Source of the DNA: Xanthoparmelia taractica
Lineage: Eukaryota > Ascomycota > Lecanoromycetes > Lecanorales > Parmeliaceae
Assembly: GCA_033085395.1 (NCBI GenBank)
Contig: JANQBS010000147.1
Span: 1-64,000, forward strand
Direction: 5' to 3'
DNA length: 64,000 bases
Part shown: piece after piece, positions 20,131 through 30,459 of the stretch
Layout of the letters: each line of letters opens with the position of its first letter
Position numbering within the stretch: position 1 is the stretch's first letter
Notes under the pieces: generated by a model
What the model was told of the DNA's origin: nothing
The model's database searches: none
What the model saw: the letters and a program-made list of their open reading frames with translations, nothing else
Translations under genes and position numbers: made by a program

Positions 20131-21900
20131 CTAGCCCAATTTCTGAGGATTACCGCACTTGTGCCTGCCATCAGGCTGCAAGTTCACAGGCGTGGGCTTG
20201 AGATTGCTCTGGAAGATGTCATTCGCAATCCCAATGCCCAACGGGACGCCTCCAATTGGGAACAGCTGACCGGGCCTATCGCCTCTCGGGCCCGTAGTCA
20301 CGTATCTGATGTCCTTTGCATTCTTATACTGTGTCGTGCCATCCGGGTTGACGTTTGTGGACGCGAGCACGTCCTTGGAGGCATAGGCGTCGAAGCGCCA
20401 ATGGACGCCTAGGAAGACACGGCTGAGGGCCGCATCGAACATGGCCTCCCAAACGCTGTTGAAATGACGGGGCACGCGTGTGCGGACGTCGCCGAGCTGG
20501 TCGGTGATGGGTAGGGTGGGGATGTAAGCGCCCTGGAGATCGCGGTTGATGCCGTTGAGTTCGTCCGAGACGAAATCGAAAGCAATATTGTCGGGCGCAT
20601 CATCTGCGAACCCGAGATTGTCACGGCGTTTGTAGTAGAGACGGAGGATCTGGAGGGAGGCGCCCGAGAAAGTGGCGTGGCCGGAGGGGTAGGACGGGAA
20701 AGGCGGTTTAAAGTTTGGGTGGTTGCTGTTGGTATCAGGGGCACCTTCCGTCAGCCAGAAGGGGTCCTGGCGAGAAGTAGGGTCGCAGCGGACGCCGGAC
20801 AGGGGACGCCAGAACTCGAAGCAGTATTTTTCCTGCCAGGCGAAGATTCCAGCGTCGGCCAATGCGGCGTTGAAGAGGGCGAAAACGCGCACAAAGTCTG
20901 CGTTGGTGGCTTCGTCCGTTGCGCCCGCGACCTTTCTGTTCCAGGCGATGGCGCGGAGAACTTGGTTGAAGACACGAGGGGGCGTGCCTAGGAGGTTGGA
21001 GCCATCGTAGGCCCAGGTGAAGCCCGTCACCGTCTGTATGGGGGTGCGCTTTGTGGAGTTCAAGATCCTGTTGCCACCTTCGCGGTAGACGTCGTCGAAG
21101 GCAGAGTAGTACTCAGTTGTGTCGTTCGTGCCGAAACCTACGGGCGGGTCTGCGATGAGATGCTCGTTTGGATCGCCATTCACTTTGCCTTGCACCGCCA
21201 CGCGCTGAGCGGTCATGCCGTAAAAGGGCGCCTGGTAGACACGGATGGCTCGTGTTGGTCCGTTGGGGTCATTGGGGTTCACAGGGACGATCCTCACTGG
21301 GTTGGTGGGGTCATCGTTGAATTTGTACAAGCCAGGAGTGGGACGATAAGAGTCTTGGTCAAAGCCTATTTGCCCTGGCTTGATGTTGAGGAAGTTGATC
21401 ATTGCCTGTCCAACAGCAACGCCAAATTGATAGCTCGAGGATAGAGTGTCAAGGTTGGGGAAAGCAGAGACAGCATTCTTGATAAACTGGGTGAGCATAT
21501 CGGTAGTGACAAACGGGATGGCGCTGCTGCCTCCTGTGTAAAGTGACGTGAGAACAGTGTTTGCCGCCCCTGCGATGGCGAGACGTGCATCTGTTGCACC
21601 GCCAACATCAGGGAGCGAAGCTCCCGGAATTGGGCTGTTGGGTTGGAGATACGTAGTGTTGACGCCATTCTTGTCCGGCTTGATTGCGAAGTATGCATCA
21701 TTGATCGCGAGATGGAGAATACCGAGTGCTCTTGCGGCAGACGGTGGTCCATTTTGTGGTGCCGCAGGGGGCGGGTTGTTCGTATTTCCCTCTATTGAAG
21801 TCACGAGTCTGTTGAGATCGAGAGCGACGCTATTCCAGTAGAAGACGTAGTTGGTATTCCACTCGGCAGGCTCCGAGACAGGAGGTAGGATAATAGACAT
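20131..21900 (-). CDS. Vanadium-dependent chloroperoxidase
   Basis: A single exon encoding 589 residues, close to the 609-residue Curvularia inaequalis enzyme. These haloperoxidases use vanadate and H2O2 to oxidise halides to hypohalous acid; the fold is shared with PAP2 acid phosphatases. All vanadate-binding residues are present with family spacing: K358 and R365 (KYCFEFWRP), S406-G407-H408 (FPSYPSGHATFSG), R494 and H500 (SRVFLGVHWRFDA). H408 and H500 correspond to the acid-base and vanadium-ligand histidines (H404 and H496 in C. inaequalis). The C. inaequalis spacing K-to-R of 7 and R-to-H of 6 is kept. There is no signal peptide in the ORF, although related fungal enzymes are found outside the cell. 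In fungi the enzyme has been proposed to attack lignocellulose or act in defence. No neighbouring gene suggests a cluster. Confidence 0.93.
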   Translation of the reverse strand: MSIILPPVSEPAEWNTNYVFYWNSVALDLNRLVTSIEGNTNNPPPAAPQNGPPSAARALGILHLAINDAYFAIKPDKNGVNTTYLQPNSPIPGASLPDVGGATDARLAIAGAANTVLTSLYTGGSSAIPFVTTDMLTQFIKNAVSAFPNLDTLSSSYQFGVAVGQAMINFLNIKPGQIGFDQDSYRPTPGLYKFNDDPTNPVRIVPVNPNDPNGPTRAIRVYQAPFYGMTAQRVAVQGKVNGDPNEHLIADPPVGFGTNDTTEYYSAFDDVYREGGNRILNSTKRTPIQTVTGFTWAYDGSNLLGTPPRVFNQVLRAIAWNRKVAGATDEATNADFVRVFALFNAALADAGIFAWQEKYCFEFWRPLSGVRCDPTSRQDPFWLTEGAPDTNSNHPNFKPPFPSYPSGHATFSGASLQILRLYYKRRDNLGFADDAPDNIAFDFVSDELNGINRDLQGAYIPTLPITDQLGDVRTRVPRHFNSVWEAMFDAALSRVFLGVHWRFDAYASKDVLASTNVNPDGTTQYKNAKDIRYVTTGPRGDRPGQLFPIGGVPLGIGIANDIFQSNLKPTPVNLQPDGRHKCGNPQKLG

Positions 21901-22919
21901 GATGAGTGTGTGTTCTGAAATAATGTTCTTAGTTGAATCTGGTATGTGAAGAGGAGACGATGTGAGAAGATGAGCTTTGATTCAGTCACCGTAGAGCAGG
22001 TAACTTCGTCCCTTTTATATCCTTCAGAGCAGCCCACCGAACTGAGGTAAGGGGTCGAAAGATAACGCTCTCGGCGTCGGAAGTCAGCCCGTGATGCTCA
22101 CGGGATTCTGGCGCAGCAACCATCCGTCTCACCTTACTCGGTGCCTGATCGAGCCCAGAATTCGAATTCTTATTGGATCTATGAGTATTTTTTTAACAGA
22201 ACTGACCACGCTCACACCGAATAAAATGCAACATCGTCGTCCGCCTGGAGTGCGTGGCTGCGCTTTCTGCCTTGGCCGGGCTGGTCATTGGCTGACACTT
22301 TTCGAGGCGCACGCCGCTACACTGGGTAGGTGGAACACCTGATGCAAGCAGATTTGGTTGAGTGTGTGTTCTGTGCTCTGAACAAATGGGTCATCTGACG
22401 GAAGGTGATGTTATTCTCATACCGCAAGCTGACGAGTATACGACGATTCGCTTACCATCGGCTCCGCCGTAAAGGTACAGTAAGGTGCTTATATGGACAG
22501 TAATCATCTTCCTAGATTGGCCAAGGCGTTCAGGCTGACGCCTACGGGATGTCAACGCTAAGGAGATTTAGAGCCGAGGAATTCCCAAAACTAATCATGG
22601 GGCTCCTTCGAAGAAACTCGTTGACCAGCCTCGGTTTCGTGTGGTGGCAGTCTTCGAAGCACAGCTGTGTGGACTATGAAAAATTTGATAGGGTGTCCCA
22701 TTAGCCGTCAATTATACCATGCTATGTTCTAAGAAATCGTCTGCCCGATACACTACATACATCATCAGCGAACTGTTATGCCATCCAGAATAGTCTCCAA
22801 AAGTCATTAACGTAAAGTCCATAAGCTAGCCAAGAAACCAATGTGCATACCGGAGGCTGCGCTTCTTATACCATATATATAACTTGCAGACTCCTATCAA
22901 CTCCAGATTCTGATTAGCA
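21901..22919. other. Intergenic; promoter side of the haloperoxidase gene
   Basis: About 1 kb with no supported gene. The part immediately right of 21,900 is the 5' flank of the chloroperoxidase gene. The part left of 22,920 is 3' flank of the secreted protein gene. No recognisable regulatory site was identified. Confidence 0.5.
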
Positions 22920-23839
22920 CTATAGATGAACCTTAAGCGTGGGCCCAGCTGTCTTTGTTGGAAGCCATGGTGGCGCCCCGAGATCTCGGCGACGAGGAGC
23001 AGCCCCCGGAGCACCTGGGCCTTGAGGCCCCTGGACAGTGGGTAATGCCGTCGGAGGATCCACTCCTTGAGAGTAGCCTGGTATACATGTGGAGAAAGCC
23101 GGATCCAAGTCCCAGATAAAGGATGGAGGGGCTATCAAGGGCGCGTATGTCTCTCCTGCGGAAAGGTAGATGCCAGAAGGAGGACATGGGAGATCGGCGA
23201 AATTGAAGACGTTGGTTGAAGTACCCCCAATGTCTATAGTCGACAGCTCGCCAGGGGCGAATGATTTGGTGATGGAGCTGAAGCCTTTGCCGATTTGATT
23301 ACAGCCGTCACTAGCCATGATGGATGGGAAAATCGCGTATATACTTGGGTATATTGCCCTATTGGGGGTTTTATTTTTAGCTTTTTAATCGAGCAAAGAG
23401 AAGGAACAACGTACGCGGAGAGTTCAGTTGGAATGGCCATGCTTGGAGGACTGGCTAATGAAGCTAGGCACGCAGTGTTCTGCGACTCACTCGGCCAGTA
23501 GAAGATGGACACATACTAGAACATTCGGTAAGGCTAGAGGGATGGTACAAGAGCTGCATGACTGACTTGATAGAATAAGTTGCAGCCGTACGTTTGGCAG
23601 GTTGATGTAGGCGAGATGTCAAGCACAGTGTTTGAAGGGAGCGGTGGAGGTGCTTGGGTAATGGGAAACGAGACATTTGACCAATCTCGTGCATCGATGG
23701 ATCGTGTCATGGGAGACCGCCTAGCCGGTCGGCCTTTAGGGGATGCAGAACAAATCGGCGCAAATGAGAAGGCGGCAATAAAAATAAGTAGCACAGGGCT
23801 GAAGACTTTCACTGCCATGGCCCAAACCCCGTATCTCAA
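22920..23839 (-). CDS. Predicted secreted protein, unknown function (three exons)
   Basis: Exons 23,839-23,567, 23,515-23,415 and 23,310-22,920, with GTCAGT and GTACGT donors and CTAG acceptors; the sum is 765 nt (254 residues). The first ATG (23,839) is followed seven codons later by another. Either gives a signal peptide built around VKVFSPVLLIFIAAFSF ending near CSASP. The mature protein has YWPSESQNTACLASLA, DGCNQIGKGFSSI, FAPGELSTIDI, FNFADLPCPPSGIY, APPSFIWDLDPAFSTC and GVDPPTALPTV. This resembles a fungal secreted family in which conserved Cys, FNFADLPCPP and DPAFSTC recur; I know no function for it. The C-terminal 50 residues are Pro/Gly/Arg-rich. No GPI-anchor tail is obvious. Confidence 0.72.
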
Positions 23840-24990
23840 TACTATTAGGTGTCGAGCAAGGGGTGGCGTGATGGAAAATGTTTGTCAACTCTCAGGGAGG
23901 AGTTGGAATATATGCAAGTGTAGATGCGGGCATCCTGGCTATCGGCAGATATAGGAAGTGAGCGCCTCAAATGAACGGGAAATTACACAGGCATGGCACA
24001 TCTTTCTCGGCTATACACCTAGGTCAATTGTACGCAGAAGAGATGAGCAAGGACTCTCCAAGGGCACTTGCCGAAATCGAACAGGTCTAGACATGCAGAA
24101 ACGGATCATTTATGTGCAAAAGGAAGGTACGGCTGACTGCCATTGGGGAGAGGATCCACTCAGCCTTTTGATGGTCGAATGACCGTTATGTTCATTTGCT
24201 TATTCAAGTGGCACAAAAATATGTGACTGGGGGATGTGACAATGCTGCAGTATTTGAACGAAAGCAGAACCAGGTGCTTTCTGAAACGACCTTGCGTCCG
24301 AGGTGGCGCCCCTGGTGAATATAGAGACAAATTGATGTCTGACTGCCGATACCAAGGGAAAGAGACTTGGCTCAAAGTGTTGCAATGTTGCAATAGTAGC
24401 GGACGCAGGCAGTTCTGAAACAATTCCGACCCTGAATTGGCGCCTGTCGTGAATGTGGATTGGCTGTTGTCTGATTGACTACCGGGCAGGGTTGCTGAGC
24501 CTCAAAAAGAGCTCGAACAATGAAGTACCTCGGTAATACAACTGCACAAGTACAAAAAATGCCAAAGCTGTTTTTTTCAGGAGACTCTCCTTTTTCTGAT
24601 GCTTAGGGGTGGCAAAGCAGAAGGTGAATGTGCTGCACAGCTGAGGCGCACCTATCAGTAGGTCCAGATGCACAAGTATGTGGATGTCCAACTCAAAGTG
24701 AAGTGGTTGTGCCTCACGGGGACTTGCAGGAGGATCCAACATGAAACTAAACGTGCAGAGCGGCGGAGGGCTGTGTTCTCAAGTGAGAAGGCGGAAAAAA
24801 CCTTTCTCTACAGGCTTCTCGTTTCATCGCTGTCCTTGTTTCAATTCGCTTTAATATATCACAAAGACTTGTTCGTTCAAGAATACTCACAATCCTCAAT
24901 ATCATATGATGTGGAAAAAGGATGAAGAATTGAGCGAAGAGTTGCCAGATCTTTGAGCGGGAAACCAAGTCAGCCTTATGATAAGTAAGC
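23840..24990. other. Intergenic with a diverged direct repeat
   Basis: No gene is supported. It contains two diverged copies of a roughly 73-bp sequence at 24,279-24,352 and 24,413-24,484 (separate entry). It separates two genes that diverge from here (the secreted protein on minus, the pepsin-like protein on plus), so both promoters lie in it. Confidence 0.5.
24279..24484 (+). repeat. Diverged direct repeat, two copies about 73 bp
   Basis: Copies at about 24,279-24,352 and 24,413-24,484 share TTCTGAAAC, TGGCGCC, GTGAATRT, TGTCTGAYTG and TACC in the same order. They are noticeably diverged. Origin unknown; it could be an old tandem duplication or a fragment of a non-autonomous element. Confidence 0.5.
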
Positions 24991-27544
24991 ATGACGACAT
25001 CAACATCAGCCCTACAATTGGCTCCCAGAAGAAGCCCCGGGCCGTCTTCCTCTCCGGCTCCTGTCTCTTGGCCTCCATCGCAATACTGGTAAGAAAGCTT
25101 TTCCTACTTCTACCCAACTGATATATATCAACTCATCTCGGGAATATCCGCTGATACTTGTTTTATTATCATCAAAAGGGATGGCGATGATGGTTCTTGG
25201 TCTTCCTTCGCTTTGCGCGTCGGGAACCCAGAGCAAATTGTCCGAGTGCTCATCTCTACCGCGGGTTACAACACCTGGGTCGTCGACCCTGGAGGATGCC
25301 AACCAGGCGTGGCCGGCACCAATACCTCAATGACCTGTCCTCAGTCTCGCGGCGAGACATTTAGCTCTTCACTGTCCAGAACCTGGTCCGACTTGGGCAA
25401 TTACTCACTGGGGGTAGAGACCAACCTTGGCTACGATGCCCCTGCAAGCTATGGATTGGATACCGTAGCTTTAGGCTTGAGCGATTCCGCTGGTGGACCA
25501 AGTCTAAAAGGCCAAGTGATCGCTGGCATGCAGAGCTATTTGTTTTATAATGGCCTTTTTGGCTTGGGGAACCAGCCGTCGAACTTCACGGCTTCGAATG
25601 ACTCAAACAATTTAACCGACACAATTCCCCACAGAAGCTTCTTGACCACGATGAAGGATCAGAAAATTATACCAAGTCTATCTTGGGCCTATACTGCTGG
25701 AGCCCAATACAGTGAGTATATTTCTACAAGTTAGCTTCCCAACATATTCATTCCTATACTGCAGTCTTTGCGAGACCTTTCTTACGTTATCAACCACACC
25801 TCATGTACACGAGCAGAGTACCCAATTTTAGAAAAGCCTTCGAAGTACGGAAATCTTTATTGTTGTGATGGTTGTCGTTCCTTCCTCGATGCTGAATCTG
25901 AATAGAATTGAAGGACGTCTTCGGAAGTTTGACATTTGGAGGCTACGATCTTTCAAGATTTATCCCAAACAATGTCACCTTCAACTTCGATCAAGACATT
26001 TCTCGGGACTTGACCGTCGGTCTGCAGTCAATAACTTCAACCGCCGCGAACGGTTCCGCAATATCCTTGCTGCCAAACTCGATCTTCACTTTGATCGACT
26101 CGACCTTACCTTTCATATACTTACCTCTCGAAGCATGCCAAGCATTTGAGAAAGCGTTCGATCTGACATACAATGATACAGATCGTTTATACACGGTCAA
26201 TGACGATCTTCATCAGAATCTGACCGAAAGGAACCCTAAGTTTATATTCCAGCTCGGAAATACCCTGGACGGAGGACCGAGTGTAGAGATTGTCTTGCCG
26301 TACGCAAGTTTCGACCTTTTCGCATCATATCCTAGGGTACTGAATCCGACTCGATACTTCCCGCTCAAAAGAGCCGCGAACGATACCCAATACACTCTTG
26401 GTCGGACCTTTCTACAAGAAGCGTACGGACTTCCCAGTCTCAGAACTAGAAAATTGAAGAAAGCTGATAGATTCGTTCCAGATATGTAATCACGAATTAT
26501 GAGCACTCTAATTTCTCCGTTTCGCAGGCTAGATTCGAAGACGGCCTTGCTGAAAACATAGTCGCTATCCCCTCGGCAGATGTTCTCTCAACACCAAAAT
26601 CACATAGCCGCATAACTCGCAACTCCATCATAGGATTGAGCATTGGATACACAGCTTTCCTCGTCTTCGTCGCCTTTCTGGTCTATTTCACGCGAAAAAA
26701 GCTACGCAAATCCTCTGAAGAAGTTGGTATCGGCAAGGACACGGGATCTTCAAGAATCTCGCAGGAAATCAAACCTGTCTACGTTTCCGGACTACACGAG
26801 GCCGACACTAACAGTCTATCTTTTCAAAGAGAGCTTCCCGATAGTGGAAAGGTGGAGCTTTTAGATGGTAATTCGCCATCGGGATCGGGCAACAAAATCT
26901 CCGAAATGCCTCAATCACCTTCACCTACACCACTATGTGAGCTTGGAACTAGACATACATCCCTCGCAACCTCGTCTCTCCGTAGACAGAGCGATCGCAA
27001 TAGAAATGCAATCTTCTACAGCACCAGCATTTGGCGGCGGGAAAGTAGCGACAGCTCCGGAGCATTGAAAGAGTCCCCTTGCGTGGAAACAAAGATATCA
27101 TCGTCACCGAGACACAAATCACTGGAGACGGCCAGATCACTACCTAGCCCACCTCAGTTGACGCCAGAGTATCTAAATCGGGCTTTGCCATCTACTCCAG
27201 ACTCAGACAGCACACAAGATTCGCTGGCAAAGACCAGCTCGTCCAGTCCGCTCTACGCCGCAAACTGCGTTCGCAGCCCGTCCAGTAGGACCTCTATCAA
27301 CGTATCTGATTCCGGAACCGCCCCTTCAGATACTACGCTTGATATGCTTTGGGATCATTACGACATGAGCTGGGAGACGCATCGCCGACCGGAGCCCTCG
27401 CTCTTGAGTTCGTCGTCCACCGACATTAAGATCATGATGCCGGAAGAGATCGCAGAGACGCAGATACGTGAATATCCTTCTTTAAGCTCGCTGTCTCTAT
27501 CGACGGACGTCCAGCTCGTCGTACCACGTGGCAACTTTTTCTAG
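24991..27544 (+). CDS. Membrane-anchored pepsin-like (A1 fold) protein lacking the N-lobe catalytic Asp
   Basis: Exons 24,991-25,088, 25,179-25,711, 25,906-26,422 and 26,482-27,544 sum to 2,211 nt (736 residues). The domain begins with SQYWDGDDGSWSSFALRVG. At the N-lobe active site, where pepsins have D-T-G, it reads LISTAGYNTWVV (residues 58-68), so the Asp is Ser. The C-lobe site is kept as D-S-T (FTLIDSTLPFIYLP). Other pepsin-fold marks are VFGSLTFGGYDLSRF and LGRTFLQEAYVITNYE. A single TM (IGYTAFLVFVAFLVY) with a following KK-rich stop-transfer is followed by a Ser-rich cytosolic tail of about 280 residues. One Asp cannot support normal A1 catalysis, so I infer a non-protease role such as sensing. 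The chosen start gives no signal peptide; an overlapping frame from 24,979 does encode a hydrophobic segment, so the 5' end is uncertain. Confidence 0.75.
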
Positions 27545-29267
27545 TGCTTCCCCGATATCATGCCTCGATAATTCCGTTAGATTTGCGCATCAATAATGAT
27601 AATAATACAAACTAGCAGGCGTGTCTGATGGATTAAGATGGTCAACAACCTCAACTCTGACCTTTACCCCAAAAACAGGGTCACCCACATTTGAGAAACA
27701 CGTCCATCCACACCCTTTTCTACAAGTGCAAGTGCGTAGACACAGACAGCCCTCGCTATGCCGTCTGCAATCACCTGCAATCACACATCACCCTAAGCCC
27801 CACCAACAACAATGCCCGCACACTGGCTCCCCTCCACAGTCCTCCTCCTCGACACCCTCATCACCACACCCCACACAACCATCTCACCACCCACGGCAAA
27901 ACCAACCCCCCAAAAATTGAACCCCTAAAAAATAAACCCTAACCCTCTCTCCCCTATACGCTCACCATCCACACCCACACCCCACACCCCGCACCTCAAT
28001 CAACCCATCCCCACCCAGCATCCCAACCGCAACCCACCGCCACCGCCACCGACATTCCCCCAAAACAGTCTCATCTTCACCACCATTACAAACTCTCAAG
28101 CCCCCTCACTCAGTCTTCGCAAGCGGCTTTCATCTGCGAGCCGGGTAATGGTGCAGATGCTGCTGGATCCAACTTTATAATCTCTCATACAAATCTCTCA
28201 ACAGATCTCCCGCAAGCATTTCTGAATGGGGGACTATGAATACGAGGATTAAAAAAGGGAGATCTTGACAAGAGCGTAGTATGAGATGATTGTTGTATGG
28301 AAAGTCTCTATGAGAGAGTCACTATAGGAGATTACTATAGAACCAAGTCGCAAGCGACGGCGGGGACACGACAATCCAATCCCAAGCATAGCGCCGAGAT
28401 ACATATGGCAGTCCCAATCGGGAAACCGTATCGTTTGGCAGGAAACTCTTCCAGAACCAACCAAAGACTCCCAAACACGAATCCCCCGCGCTCCCCCACC
28501 CATCACTCCATTTATTCCCCCCCCTCCTCCCCTCCCCACCCATATCAAGCGAACTCCCCCTCGCCTCCCTGAGAATGAAACAAGACCACCATATGATGAA
28601 CAGATACCTTAAGGTTGGGCAAGAAGAGAGGGGCGAGAGGATGAGCAGTGCAAGCACCATATCCTCGTACTCGTACTCTTGCCGGTACTCTTACATGGAA
28701 AAAGGAAGGGAAGAAAAGAAAAGAAAAGAGAAAAGAAAAGAGAAAAGAAAAGAAAAGAAAGGAAAGGAAAAGGAAAGGAAAGGAAAGAAAAGAAAGGAAA
28801 AGAAAAGGAAAGAAGGGAAAAGGAAAAAAGGGACACCACGGCTCCCACCAAACCCTCTCTCCCTTACCCTCACTACAACTCCCTCAAGGAAAGAAAAGAA
28901 AAGAGAGAAAAACAAGAAGAAAAAGAAAAACAAGCCAACGCACACGCAAGCAAGCAAGCGCGCGACGCGAAGCGGAACCAAAGGGACCCAGCTCAGCTCA
29001 CAAAAGCCAGCCGAACTGCTAGGAAACCAATTCACATGCTCGAGAAAACGCAGAGTACACTATTCCATCATAGTAGTCATTAACTAATGTGTTTGAAATC
29101 CGACTCAGTTCGCCAATTTCGATCGATCGAGGGGGAAGAAGTATAAGTCTGCAGTTGCTTGTTCTTGTGCTTGATCCCTACGCATACGCATATGCCCCAA
29201 GGCGACAACAACACCCCCTTCCCCATTCTCTGTCAAACCGGCCTCCCCCGTTGTTCAATTCCCCCAC
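27545..29267. other. Intergenic, low complexity, with a long purine tract
   Basis: No gene is supported; frames here are Pro-, Lys- or Glu-rich products of biased sequence. Left part: C-rich (27,780-28,060). Middle: ordinary. Right part: the 137-bp purine tract at 28,697-28,833 with further A/G-rich sequence to about 28,940. A short CCCTAACCCT occurs near 27,936. Confidence 0.55.
28697..28833 (+). repeat. 137-bp uninterrupted polypurine tract (AAAAG/GGAAA microsatellite)
   Basis: Every base from 28,697 to 28,833 is A or G, arranged as variants of GAAAA, AAAAG and GGAAA. A second purine-rich block follows at about 28,888-28,932. Such tracts can form triplex (H-DNA) and are hypervariable in length. 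The long Lys/Glu or Phe/Ser frames crossing it are artefacts of composition. Confidence 0.9.
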
Positions 29268-29807
29268 TCAAATCTCCCCAAAAACCCCATCCCCCAACCG
29301 CCCCACCCCTTCCCTCCAAATCTCAAACTCCCACTCCCTTGCATTCCCCTCATCCTCACTTATAAACGCCAACAGCCCCCTCAATGACCACTCCAGGTCC
29401 TGCCAACAAAGGTTCCCGTCCGCTCCAGCCCAGTGCCTAACAACAATGAAGAGACCTGTGAGGGCGCCGATGTAGGTCCATCCCTCCCAGGGGATGGGGT
29501 CGTTGGGATGGCGGAGGACGGTGGGGTGGATTTTGCGGAGGCCGGTGGTGAGGGCCACGGTGAGGTAGGAAAAGGAGACGGGTAAGCCTCCCCGTACGAA
29601 GTGGAGGGTGACGGGGGTGTCGGGGACGGGGTAGCGTGTTGTTATTATGGTGAGGGGGTGGTGGAGGAGGGTGATGTTGGTTAGGGGGGTTGCGGGCGAG
29701 GTGAGGGAGAGGGATTGGGGGGGTGGGAGGAGTGGGGAGGCGGTCGAGGGGGTGAGGAAGGAGAGGAGGGGGATGAGAAGAGTTAGTAGTAGATGAGATG
29801 AGGGCAT
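29268..29807 (-). CDS. Small secreted protein, unknown function
   Basis: 179 codons from the ATG at 29,807; an open frame continues upstream for over 100 codons but is Pro/Ser/Arg-rich and unlike protein. The chosen start opens a strong signal peptide (MPSSHLLLTLLIPLLSFL, cleavage near STAS). The mature part has NITLLHHPLTIITTRYPV, VTLHFVRGGLPVSFSYLTV, IPWEGWTYIGALTGLFIVV, a W-rich helix (CWQDLEWSLRGLLAFI) and WEFEIWREG. It has one Cys. The order of elements parallels the secreted protein at 11,794-12,381. The coding strand is C-rich, so the plus strand is very G-rich over 29,460-29,770. Function unknown. Confidence 0.68.
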   Translation of the reverse strand: MPSSHLLLTLLIPLLSFLTPSTASPLLPPPQSLSLTSPATPLTNITLLHHPLTIITTRYPVPDTPVTLHFVRGGLPVSFSYLTVALTTGLRKIHPTVLRHPNDPIPWEGWTYIGALTGLFIVVRHWAGADGNLCWQDLEWSLRGLLAFISEDEGNAREWEFEIWREGVGRLGDGVFGEI

Positions 29808-30459
29808 GGCTGGAGGTAGAGAAGAGTGAGGGTGAGGGTAGATTTTTGAGATCACTCGGACGTGCGTTGGTGATGTCGGTTTCAAGGTGGAAGGCGTGGG
29901 AAGAGGAGAGGGCGAGGACTTGAAACTTATGGTGTACTGGTAGCTGTGAGCGCATGAGGATGAAATGCGACGGGTGGGATGCGGTATTGGCGCCGCGGTT
30001 TTGCAGCGCTGGGACAATTTGTACACGCGCTTTGAGGCGGGAAAAGGCTGTGGCGAGGACAAAGGCCGCGAATGGCGCCATGGGAGCTTTAAGCTACGAA
30101 TTTTCTTTCCTTTCCGCGCACGATCCACATCTCGAAAATGGCATTGCGCTCATGTTTCTTGATACCATTGGCTCTAAGCTGTGTTTTGAGTCACGGCAAC
30201 TTGAAAGAACTGCGGAGTGTAGGATTCTTTTGGCCCGCCTTCTCTGACCGCACGAAGAAACGTAGAGTCGATTTTTGACTATAGATTAGTTTTAGGTGTA
30301 ATTGTATGCCCTGCAATATCGTGACATTGACGGTTGTTGAAGAAGGAATATTGCTTCCTATGGAGGTAAAACTTCCCCTGGTGTATGGCTTGGCTGGCAT
30401 TACCGCTGTTCCGATTGCTGTAAAAGGTCTACTTACCGAGGCCAGGGTCCAACAGCCGT
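29808..30459. other. Intergenic between two minus-strand genes
   Basis: Holds the 5' flank of the secreted protein gene and the 3' flank of the DHA1 transporter. A 97-codon plus-strand frame at 29,954-30,247 has no motif. Nothing else is seen. Confidence 0.5.

Noticed and set aside
28575..29087. Lys/Glu-rich ORFs of 124-170 codons on both strands
   Set aside because: They are produced by the purine tract; all frames are open because the tract lacks stop codons.
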